The notes below the pieces were generated by a model. It did no database searches, was not told the DNA's origin, and saw only the letters and a program-made list of their open reading frames with translations. A program made the position numbers and the translations under genes. Positions 38,053 through 45,950 of a stretch of DNA of 45,950 nucleotides are shown in pieces. Source of the DNA: Desulfosarcina sp. (lineage in GTDB: Bacteria > Desulfobacterota > Desulfobacteria > Desulfobacterales > JAFDCJ01); contig JARFPZ010000527.1 of the NCBI GenBank assembly GCA_029288035.1, positions 1 to 45,950 on the forward strand. Reading direction: 5' to 3'. How positions within the stretch are numbered: the stretch's first letter is position 1; each line of letters begins with the position of its first letter.

Positions 38053-38889
38053 ATGAGAGCCAAACTTACTATATTATTGACGATCGCAATTCTGTTTTTT
38101 CAAGATTCGCAAGGGTACGCCCAGCATGACTGGACGGAAAAAATAGCAGCCCTCAAGCCCACGGTCGTCAATATTGAGCGGTCTTCTGAAATTGTTTTCG
38201 AAACGGAGAAGCAAGGCAAATCCTATGGTACGGGCTTCATTATCGATGCCGACAAAGGTATCATTGCCACCAATGCGCATGTAACGGGCATCAGCCCGTC
38301 AAATGTCAGCATCAATTTTTATAACGGGAGTATTACCCAAGCCAAAAAATTATATTTCGACCCCGTGCATGATTTTGGATTTTATCAACTTGATCCGCAG
38401 AAATTGGAATTCAAATTACAATTCGTTGAATGCGGTTCTTGGAACGACTTGTCCATGGGTGACGAGCTGCTTTTTATCGGTAATAACGAGCGGGAAGAAT
38501 ATTCGGTCAAATTCGGCACCGTGGCGAATATAAACATCAACATGTCTTTTGCGGCGGACGGCAGCAGTTTCTCACAGCTTGGATACAGAGACAAAAAGAA
38601 TCGATTTTTTAGAGTGATTATCACCGAGTTTGATGGACGCTCGATAAAAAATATAGACGATTTTATCAATGTCTGCGCTGATATCAAGGACGGACAAAAC
38701 ACCTTTGTGATCGTCCGGGATTTTATGCAGTTTAATACATCCCTGAAGCCCAAGAGCTTGACCGTAAATTTAAAGTACGGGCCATTGGAATTATTTTCAT
38801 GGACGGCAGAATCATTGGATTGGCAGAAAATAGAAGCGCTTCCGCTGAAAAAGAAAATCGTCGATACGGACGCCACCTTAAAATCCTGA
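38053..38889 (+). CDS. exported HtrA/trypsin-like protein, apparently lacking the catalytic-serine segment
   Basis: Signal peptide; GTGFIIDADKGIIATNAHV (His), DPVHDFGFYQLD (Asp); no GNSGSP-type motif before PDZ-like VIITEFDGRSIKNIDDF. Confidence 0.7.
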   Translation: MRAKLTILLTIAILFFQDSQGYAQHDWTEKIAALKPTVVNIERSSEIVFETEKQGKSYGTGFIIDADKGIIATNAHVTGISPSNVSINFYNGSITQAKKLYFDPVHDFGFYQLDPQKLEFKLQFVECGSWNDLSMGDELLFIGNNEREEYSVKFGTVANININMSFAADGSSFSQLGYRDKKNRFFRVIITEFDGRSIKNIDDFINVCADIKDGQNTFVIVRDFMQFNTSLKPKSLTVNLKYGPLELFSWTAESLDWQKIEALPLKKKIVDTDATLKS

Positions 38890-38984
38890 TAGAATCCGAA
38901 GAATCAGCGATCACCAGCAGAGAATGGCTCCGCGGCTCCTTCAAGGTGCCTTCCTGTGAGCCCAACTCTGCTGGTGGTTGCTGA

Positions 38985-39686
38985 TTAAGCCGATTCCTTA
39001 AACATGGACATCAACTGTTGTTGCATTTTCTGAGTGACTGCCATGCGATCATGACCGTTCCGTAGGCGTTGACCTAACAATTTGCCGGCGGCCGCGGCCG
39101 ATTCGATAACCACCGACTGCTTGGTCACATCCGGAATCATATCCGGTGTGATTTTAACGCCCTCACCATACAGCAAGGTGGGAACGCCCACCTTACAAGT
39201 TTCGCCATAGCCGCAGGAAAAACAGGAGGCAGCGCCCTGACCGGCTACTTTAGCGACGGTTTCAACGAAATTGTAAAGAAAGAGCTTTTCAATCTCGTCG
39301 GCGGGGTATTGACCGCTGGTACCACCAACCCCGACGGCCACCCCTAATTTACCCCAAAGGGTGTCGCCTTCCTGATGCCGAAACTGATACCATCTTTCCA
39401 ATAAGGCATGGGTCGTGGCATTCATGGCGGAATAAAAGTTGGGGGCGCCGATCACGTAGGCATCCGCCTCAACAATTTTAGCGCGTAGGTCGACCAGGTC
39501 GTCTTGCACTTTGCAGATATTATCCTTGACACACCCCAAGCAGGCAATACATCCTGCTATTTTTTTTCCTCTTAAAGAAACGAGTTCGTAGCTACAGTCC
39601 GTATTTTCAAGCACGGTTTTGACGAGCTTTGATGTCCCGGAAACATCGTCTTTCCGGGTACTGCCTGAAATCCCCAGTATTTTCAT
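38985..39686 (-). CDS. NAD(P)H-dependent FMN reductase / flavodoxin-fold protein with cysteine motifs
   Basis: MKILGISGSTRKDDVSGTSKLVKTVL; CIACLGCVKDNICKVQDDL; GAPNFYSAMNATTHALLERW. Confidence 0.9.
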   Translation of the reverse strand: MKILGISGSTRKDDVSGTSKLVKTVLENTDCSYELVSLRGKKIAGCIACLGCVKDNICKVQDDLVDLRAKIVEADAYVIGAPNFYSAMNATTHALLERWYQFRHQEGDTLWGKLGVAVGVGGTSGQYPADEIEKLFLYNFVETVAKVAGQGAASCFSCGYGETCKVGVPTLLYGEGVKITPDMIPDVTKQSVVIESAAAAGKLLGQRLRNGHDRMAVTQKMQQQLMSMFKESA

Positions 39687-39834
39687 TGGTACCTCCCTAT
39701 TAGAATGGTTTCTGACGAAAATCCATATCTATAGACTCTGAAATGGCGTGTCAATAGACCGGTGAATCATTTAAAGAAAACAAAGCGAATTTGCTCATAG
39801 TTTGCGATTGAAATGTATCGGAGCAGCCAAAGCT

Positions 39835-40041
39835 TCAAAAAAACATCCTGGAGTTTTTCGCGTTCAATGTTATGATCTCATGCTCCTGGTCGGTTTCCTC
39901 GGCTTGCTCCAAGGCACTGGTCAGTATGAAATGACTAACCGTTCTATCCTCAAAACTGGCAGCACGCGCTATGAGGCTCTTTGCACTACTTTTCAAACGG
40001 AGATTGAGCCGTTCGTTTTTATTTTGGGTAGTCGCATCCAT
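39835..40041 (-). pseudogene. DUF1778/TacA-like antitoxin, C-terminally frameshifted remnant
   Basis: NERLNLRLKSSAKSLIARAASFEDRTVSHFILTSALEQAEE...LNAKNSRMFF then stop; +1 frame continues EALAAPIHFNRKL*. Confidence 0.7.
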
Positions 40042-40222
40042 GGTAAATCATCCTTGTGGTAGTTTTAGTCATGCTTTATAAACGTACGTCAAAAAGGTGC
40101 CTTTATCAAAGAAGATGATAAAATTTTCCCTGGACCGGGGACGGATCATCCGCGCTGGGCGATGAGGGTTCATCATAGCCCGGGGTCGCGTCATTTAAAC
40201 AGGTAATCGATCATTGACAAAT

Positions 40223-40340
40223 TCGTAAAAAGTCTGAAATCCTTTTGAAATGTCATTCCGGCGAAGGGGGAATCCAGTGATTTCAATATGTTCTGGATGC
40301 CGGATCAAGTCCGGCATGACGAACTTGGGACTTTTTGCGA
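40223..40340. repeat. MITE-like palindromic intergenic repeat
   Basis: Outer arms TCGTAAAAAGTC / GACTTTTTGCGA; inner GTCATTCCGGCGAAGGGGGAATCCAG / CTGGATGCCGGATCAAGTCCGGCATGAC. Confidence 0.8.
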
Positions 40341-40581
40341 GACCATTATCATTGGAATTTTGATATTATTCGTATTTTGAGTATTGTGATTTGGGATTTT
40401 AGTGCCATATCCGGGAAAGTAAATTGCTTCTATCTGCACCAGTTAGAGTTGACTCTGACGTTTCCCTGCATCATCGCCGATAAGGGTTTCAGTTTTTTTT
40501 TATCGATGGTATAACGTTTTGCGAGCTAATTTTCATTAACAACGCTATGCCCCATGCGCTAAGCTTGATGTCCTGTGAGCC

Positions 40582-41364
40582 ATGAAGCACGTTGACGAAG
40601 ATCAGATAAATAAATTGCCCGGAATACGGATCAAGGAAAACGACACGTTCTGTTTTCGCTGTCATCCGGAGGTCGCGTGCTTTAACCGCTGCTGCCGCAA
40701 TTTGAACCTTTTTTTGTATCCTTACGATGTCCTCCGGTTAAAAAACGCTTTAAGCCTTTCCTCAGACGAGTTTCTGGACCGACATGTCGATATTGTTATG
40801 CGACCCGGCAATTTTTTTCCGGATGTGCTGTTGCGCATGGCCGAGAATCCGCAAAAAACCTGCCCGTTTTTGACTGAATCCGGCTGTCGGGTGTATCCGG
40901 ATCGTCCGGATACCTGCAGAACATTTCCCATCGAGCAGGGCATGCTGTATGATGCCGATCGAAAAAAGGATGCGCCCCTTCATTTTTTCAGACCGCCGGA
41001 TTTTTGTCAGGGGCAGTTCGAAAAAAAAGAATGGACCGTAGCTGAATGGACCCGGGATCAGGAGGCCGAATTGTACCACCAAATGACGTTGCGGTGGGCC
41101 GGGCTCAAGCGGCTGTTCCAAAAAGATCCCTGGGGAATTGAAGGCCCCGAAGGACCCAAGGCAAAGATGGCCTTCATGGCCACCTATAATGTCGACCGAT
41201 TCCGGGATTTTGTGTTTCAAAGCAGCTTTTTAAAACGGTACAAGGTAAAATCCGCGATGCTCAAAAAACTGAAAACGGATGACGTCCAATTGTTGAAATT
41301 TGGATTTGAATGGGTGAGAGTCTTTGTGTGGGGTCAGGAAAGTAAGCGGATTCGGTTGCGATAG
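40582..41364 (+). CDS. YkgJ-like cysteine-cluster protein (paralog 1)
   Basis: FCFRCHPEVACFNRCCRNLNLFLYPYDVLRLKNALSLSSDEF...CPFLTESGCRVYPDRPDTCRTFP. Confidence 0.85.
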   Translation: MKHVDEDQINKLPGIRIKENDTFCFRCHPEVACFNRCCRNLNLFLYPYDVLRLKNALSLSSDEFLDRHVDIVMRPGNFFPDVLLRMAENPQKTCPFLTESGCRVYPDRPDTCRTFPIEQGMLYDADRKKDAPLHFFRPPDFCQGQFEKKEWTVAEWTRDQEAELYHQMTLRWAGLKRLFQKDPWGIEGPEGPKAKMAFMATYNVDRFRDFVFQSSFLKRYKVKSAMLKKLKTDDVQLLKFGFEWVRVFVWGQESKRIRLR

Positions 41365-41539
41365 CTTGACCCGGACAGGCCGAATTTGACTATTGATGAT
41401 TGAAAGCTGTTTTGGTCATAGAGCAAATAAAAAATAAGAAATAAAATTCAGAACGATTCGACCGAGATCCAGTATTTTTGGCGCGACCACAGACATTTGA
41501 ACTGCATCGGAGAATATGACATGGCAGTGGTTCTGAATT

Positions 41540-43825
41540 TTATGGACACCTCTTTCTTGCATTTAATTCAACCCACTGTTCTGCCGGCGTTTCCAAAAGA
41601 TGCGGCATTTTGTTTTCTATTTCATTAAGTAGGATCGCATCGAGATCTGCCTTATAGAGGGTTTTTACGGCAGCTAGCTTCTTGGCCGTCAGATTTTTTG
41701 CGCCCGCTAATTTGGCGCATCGCAGATCAGCATCATGGAGATTGACTTCCTCTAAATCTGCTCCAGAGAATTGCGCCAATCCGAGGTTTGCATTTTGAAA
41801 CTGCGCGCCGACCAGAAGCGCATTCATTAGGTTGGCTTCCCTGAGGTCTGCGCCCTTAAGGTTGGCCCCTGTGAGGTCCGAGTGTTGAAGATTTGCCTGT
41901 CTCATGTCGGCAGCTTGAAAATTGACTTTTCTGAGTCTGGCGCCTTCCATGTTTACCCGTCTGAGAATCGCTTTGGCGAGAAACGCTCGAAACATATCTG
42001 CATATCTCAGGTCTTTCTTTTTGAGAAAAGCACCTGTAACGGAATTTATCCGATCTAGTTCATTTTCGATTCTCCAGAAATCCCCTGGCCTGGATGAAAC
42101 ATCGACCTCCCTGATATCTGCGAATACATCGTAGCCAAGCTTAAGAAAGAGCCATGGCACGGTGCTTTTTAAGTTCGTAAAATCGGGCTGATCGGATCGA
42201 ATGCCGTTGATTGCACCATAGGAGAGAACCCACATAAGGATTCCCGCGGTTCCAAGAATTAGGCCATAACGAAATTTTCTGAAGCGCCAGACACTGCTGA
42301 AACCAAAGCGACGGTTAGCGGTTCCATTTAAATTGTTTACAGATAATTGATAAAAGCCGAGGGCGGCTGCGAGTGCAGCAAAAAATAATAGGATGTGAAG
42401 TCCTGTGCCGATCCAATCGCGTCGCGGAAGATACCTTATCCAAAACCCCATCAGCGTAATCGGAACGGCCCACCAACCAATCAGAATTGCCGATTTTTCT
42501 TCCAATTTGGCAATTATCGAACGCTGTTTTTTCAAAATTTTGAAATTACGGCGGACAAAGCAATTCAAAAACCAGCGATGCAACTTCTTGGGTAACGATG
42601 CTCCATCAGGAAATATTGCCGGCAGGGTACCCATGCTTTCCCAAATGCGCTGCATATAGAGATGGAAGAATACATAAATGGATATCAGAATTAATGGCAC
42701 GACCATATATAAGGGTTGCGTCAGAAATTGGTCACCGACCAGCGGCAGATACATCGAAGACGTATTGGTGAATAGTCCAACATCGGTGGTTTTTACGATA
42801 ATTAACCAAGAAAACGCACATACTATAATTAATGCATAAAAAATTTTGCGCGCACTTTTGGATGCTTCCTCAATGAGGTTCAACGTATTGAAATTGCCGA
42901 TATCTTTTGGCAATTTGGCTCTGGTGAGATCGGAACGCGCAAAATCAGCACTGAGAAGTCCACTGGCGCCTTCAAAGTCAGCACCAGATAGGTTTGTATC
43001 ATCCAGCCCGATGACGCCGGCCAAATTTGCGCCGCTGAAATATGTTTCAAGGAGTAAGGCATCTTTTAGGTTGGCATTGCTTAGATTGCTGTCCTCTAGG
43101 TTGGTTCTTGTCAGAATCGCCTCGGTCAAGTTGGCACTTTCTAGGTTGGCTTTGCTTAGGTTCGCCCCAGCCAAATCGGCCTTGGCTAAATCAGCGTCGG
43201 ACAGATTGAGCCTCGATAAATCAGCATTTGCAAGATCGGCTTGTTGACCTTCCTCGGATCCACTTTTGATCCATCTGGAATGCTTTTCCAAGATAGACGC
43301 TAACTCTGATTGTCCAATTTTTTTCACAGCAAGAGGCCTTGCTGAGTCATCCGGCAAAGGGGGCTCCGTGCGTTGATCGATGGGAGTCTCTCCGCCCTCG
43401 GTGCGTTCGTCATTGTTTACATCGGTGGATGGCGGTTGTGCGAGGATTTGAGCCACATTTTCGATTAGGAATTGAAAGTTTTGAGATGCTTCGGCCGGAT
43501 CCCATTTTATTAGATCTACAGCCTGAATGCGACGAAAACCCATTGGAAGCAAAACGTCTTCGATTATTACTGGAATCAGAATCTCTTTATTAAGTCCCTC
43601 ATCTGCCTCTTCTTTTACCCAATTACTTTTTACTGAATGCTTTGACCATGCCACCACTACGCAGCGTGCGTCCGCAAGTTCTTCTTCAATCACTTGGGAA
43701 AACGTTTTTCCGGGTGGAATCTTTCGATCCCACCAGACCGACCAACCTTGATTTTCGAAGCCCTTTGCAAGTGCTTCTATCTTTTTTCGATCTTCCCGAG
43801 CGTAGCTGATAAAAATATCGCTCAT
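41540..43825 (-). CDS. TIR-domain / pentapeptide-repeat / multi-TM / pentapeptide-repeat protein
   Basis: TIR: SDIFISYAREDRKKIEALAKGFENQGWSVWWDRKIPPGKTFSQVIEEELADARCVVVAWSKHSVKSNWVKEEADEGL; pentapeptides ADLAKADLAGANLSKANLESANL; ~5 hydrophobic helices; second block MRQANLQHSDLTGANLKGADLREANL. Confidence 0.92.
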   Translation of the reverse strand: MSDIFISYAREDRKKIEALAKGFENQGWSVWWDRKIPPGKTFSQVIEEELADARCVVVAWSKHSVKSNWVKEEADEGLNKEILIPVIIEDVLLPMGFRRIQAVDLIKWDPAEASQNFQFLIENVAQILAQPPSTDVNNDERTEGGETPIDQRTEPPLPDDSARPLAVKKIGQSELASILEKHSRWIKSGSEEGQQADLANADLSRLNLSDADLAKADLAGANLSKANLESANLTEAILTRTNLEDSNLSNANLKDALLLETYFSGANLAGVIGLDDTNLSGADFEGASGLLSADFARSDLTRAKLPKDIGNFNTLNLIEEASKSARKIFYALIIVCAFSWLIIVKTTDVGLFTNTSSMYLPLVGDQFLTQPLYMVVPLILISIYVFFHLYMQRIWESMGTLPAIFPDGASLPKKLHRWFLNCFVRRNFKILKKQRSIIAKLEEKSAILIGWWAVPITLMGFWIRYLPRRDWIGTGLHILLFFAALAAALGFYQLSVNNLNGTANRRFGFSSVWRFRKFRYGLILGTAGILMWVLSYGAINGIRSDQPDFTNLKSTVPWLFLKLGYDVFADIREVDVSSRPGDFWRIENELDRINSVTGAFLKKKDLRYADMFRAFLAKAILRRVNMEGARLRKVNFQAADMRQANLQHSDLTGANLKGADLREANLMNALLVGAQFQNANLGLAQFSGADLEEVNLHDADLRCAKLAGAKNLTAKKLAAVKTLYKADLDAILLNEIENKMPHLLETPAEQWVELNARKRCP

Positions 43826-44577
43826 AGAATTTCAGCCTTTCTTTTGCTTTGTTCTGGGTTCAACAGATTACGCTCCACCCATTGAATTGCGAGATCCAGC
43901 AACGCGACATCATCCCTGAGCGCCGCATCCATGATCCTGGAATTTAGTCGAAAATTAGCCAATAGGTCCGTATGTTGAATTTGCGATCTGAAATTATCCA
44001 GGTCATATAGGGCGGCATGAAAGCGACGTCCGGATTCATGGTCGAGTGCACCCCGGATCAGTCGGTTTTTCAGGCTGATAATCTTCATAAGTTTATCATT
44101 GTTCTCATTGTAGACGGCCAATCCCTGTTCATCGGTCCATTGCCGCGGACTCTGGGTTCGGCCCTTTTCAAAGCCAAGGCAGTGAGGTTCCCTTAACACC
44201 ACGTAGTGTGCCGTCAACTCACCGGTCGATCTCGATCGGGAGACGGCTCGCATCAACGGATAAGTTCGGCAAGAAGACGGACGATTTTCATATACCCGGC
44301 AGCCGGTATCCGTGACAAACGGGCAGATTAATTTGTGGGGATCCTTTGGTTTCAGGGTTACGATGGGCAGGCCCGATTCGGGCCCGATGTGAAGGGATGT
44401 ATACTGTCGCAGGAAATTCCCGGATGACAGACCGAGGTGGTTTTTTAAACGCAGGATGTCATAGGGCGTTAAAAATTGATTTAAATCCCGGCAACACTCG
44501 TTAAAACAAGGCACATCCGGTGAACATGAAAAGCAAAATGATTCCTGTAGCGATATCGGAGTTAGATCAGGTTCCAC
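43822..44577 (-). CDS. YkgJ-like cysteine-cluster protein (paralog 2), 4-bp overlap with the TIR gene
   Basis: FCFSCSPDVPCFNECCRDLNQFLTPYDILRLKNHLGLSSGNF...CPFVTDTGCRVYENRPSSCRTYP. Confidence 0.87.
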   Translation of the reverse strand: MEPDLTPISLQESFCFSCSPDVPCFNECCRDLNQFLTPYDILRLKNHLGLSSGNFLRQYTSLHIGPESGLPIVTLKPKDPHKLICPFVTDTGCRVYENRPSSCRTYPLMRAVSRSRSTGELTAHYVVLREPHCLGFEKGRTQSPRQWTDEQGLAVYNENNDKLMKIISLKNRLIRGALDHESGRRFHAALYDLDNFRSQIQHTDLLANFRLNSRIMDAALRDDVALLDLAIQWVERNLLNPEQSKRKAEIL

Positions 44578-44905
44578 AATAGCACCTTATCGGGTTTTAT
44601 CCGAGAACATCTTGACAGAAAAGTAAAGCTTCCCCGCTTACGCTTCGCTTCAGACGGGATCGTAGACAGGTGTCGGTGTTCAGATTTCAGCGATTAGATA
44701 ATTTCCGGTTCATCCATATTAAGAATTCTTCTAATTTATCCCGGGCCACGAACGTCCCTCCAACAAACCGCATGCCGACCTGTCTTTTATCCCATCTTTG
44801 CAGTTGTATCAAGGGCCGCATCCATTAAATCAGGTAATCGTTTCAATATTACACTACATCTGGTGGCAAATTTCGGTCCCCTATCCAGATGTTGTAAGGT
44901 AATCA

Positions 44906-44985
44906 AACCAAACGGAAGGCGGGTTATTTTTTGTCATTTCGTTTGGTTAAAAACACTTGACAAGGCTAAAGTTGGATGATATTCT
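44906..44985 (+). promoter_or_regulatory. putative aprBA promoter with upstream inverted repeat
   Basis: IR AACCAAACG (44906-44914) / CGTTTGGTT (44940-44948); TTGACA (44957-44962)-17 bp-TATTCT (44980-44985). Confidence 0.55.
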
Positions 44986-45247
44986 CTCTCCCTTACACAC
45001 TCATATCATATTGAATTTATAGGAAATTTGCTGTTTTGTGCTGATGATTATCCATGAGTTTAACCGGTCGGGTTCCGGTTGTTATTGCCAAAAAAACCCA
45101 GATATAAAGCCAAAATCAACCCAAGCGTTCATTTTTTGGGTAAACACTATGAAGGGAGGTGTAAATTAGCAAGGGAACTTTTTCATCACTAACTGGTAGG
45201 TTAAAGGAATCATAATCTAAGTTAACAAATTTTAGGAGGTATACTAA

Positions 45248-45691
45248 ATGCCAAGTTTCGTAATTAATGAAAAATGCGACGGCTGTAAGGGCGGGGATAA
45301 AACCGCTTGTATGTACATTTGCCCCAACGATCTGATGGTTTTAGAACCCAATGAGATGAAGGCTTACAACCAAGAGCCCGATCAATGCTGGGAATGCTTT
45401 TCCTGTGTTAAAATTTGCCCCACCCAAGCTATCGAAGTCAGAGGCTATGCGGACTTTGTTCCTCTGGGAAGCAGCGTCATGCCGATGCTCGGTACCGAGG
45501 ATGTCATGTGGACCTGCAAGTTCCGAAACGGCCTCATCAAACGCTTTAAGTTCCCCATCCGGACGACCCCCGAAGGACAGGCCAATGCGTATCAAGACCT
45601 AAAAGGTCAGGATCTCGAAGGCGAGCTGCTGTCAACCGAAGAAGCAGACGGCGCCGCACTACGTACCCCTGATGCAGGGCAATTGTTTTAA
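45248..45691 (+). CDS. aprB: adenylylsulfate reductase beta subunit
   Basis: MPSFVINEKCDGCKGGDKTACMYICPNDLMVLE...CWECFSCVKICPTQAIEVRGYADFVPLG. Confidence 0.98.
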   Translation: MPSFVINEKCDGCKGGDKTACMYICPNDLMVLEPNEMKAYNQEPDQCWECFSCVKICPTQAIEVRGYADFVPLGSSVMPMLGTEDVMWTCKFRNGLIKRFKFPIRTTPEGQANAYQDLKGQDLEGELLSTEEADGAALRTPDAGQLF

Positions 45692-45764
45692 ATTCAAAGA
45701 TCCTGTTAAAGAAACCGTTTATAACAATATTAAAATTCAATATGTGATTTAAGGAGGATGCAAT

Positions 45765-45950
45765 ATGGCATTACCAAACAAACCTTTGGGTGAACTCAAG
45801 GCTGTAAGGGACCCGGAAGTCGAAGAAAGAGAAGTTGATGTTTTGATCGTCGGTGGCGGCATGGCTGCCTGCGGGGCCGCGTTTGAAGTTAAAAAATGGA
45901 TGTCCGACGACCAGAGCGTGCTGCTGGTGGACAAGGCCGCGCTGGAAAGA
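45765..45950 (+). CDS. aprA: adenylylsulfate reductase alpha subunit (partial, runs off right edge)
   Basis: MALPNKPLGELKAVRDPEVEEREVDVLIVGGGMAACGAAFEVKKW; RBS AAGGAGG. Confidence 0.96.
   Translation, partial: MALPNKPLGELKAVRDPEVEEREVDVLIVGGGMAACGAAFEVKKWMSDDQSVLLVDKAALER

Noticed and set aside
1-45950. CRISPR array or cas genes
   Set aside because: No regularly spaced identical direct repeats with unique spacers, and no Cas-like proteins in the ORF list.

Overview
The window appears to come from a sulfate-reducing Desulfobacterota-type chromosome. This is inferred from aprBA at the right edge and the order of the housekeeping operons. It divides into five parts. (1) About 1-7045 is a decayed chromosomal integron: an integron-integrase (intI) pseudogene on +, a divergent AT-rich attI/promoter region, and a minus-strand gene-cassette array with four recognisable attC sites. 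The cassettes carry two predicted secreted formylglycine sulfatases, a HigBA-type toxin-antitoxin pair, and small unknown ORFs. (2) 7.1-16 kb holds metabolic and accessory genes (FrdB/SdhB-like and GlpA-like subunits, pepD, an HD-domain protein, TPR protein, MBL hydrolase, dut, Tat-type aldo/keto reductase). (3) 16-33 kb is a housekeeping block (M16 protease, pnp, rpsO, truB, DHH phosphatase, rbfA, DUF503, infB, nusA, rimP, tRNA-Gly, MerR, pheTS, rplT, rpmI, infC). It includes an apparent truB start-region frameshift and a non-canonical AUA infC start. (4) 33-41.4 kb holds accessory genes, dispersed intergenic repeats and decaying genes. (5) 41.5-45.95 kb holds a TIR / pentapeptide / transmembrane / pentapeptide protein translationally overlapped with a CxxxC-type YkgJ-like protein, then aprB and partial aprA. 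The strongest 'look again' items are the sulfatase-bearing integron array, whose cassette ends can be matched base by base, and the TIR-pentapeptide membrane operon. All calls come from reading sequence and translations. No database search was run.
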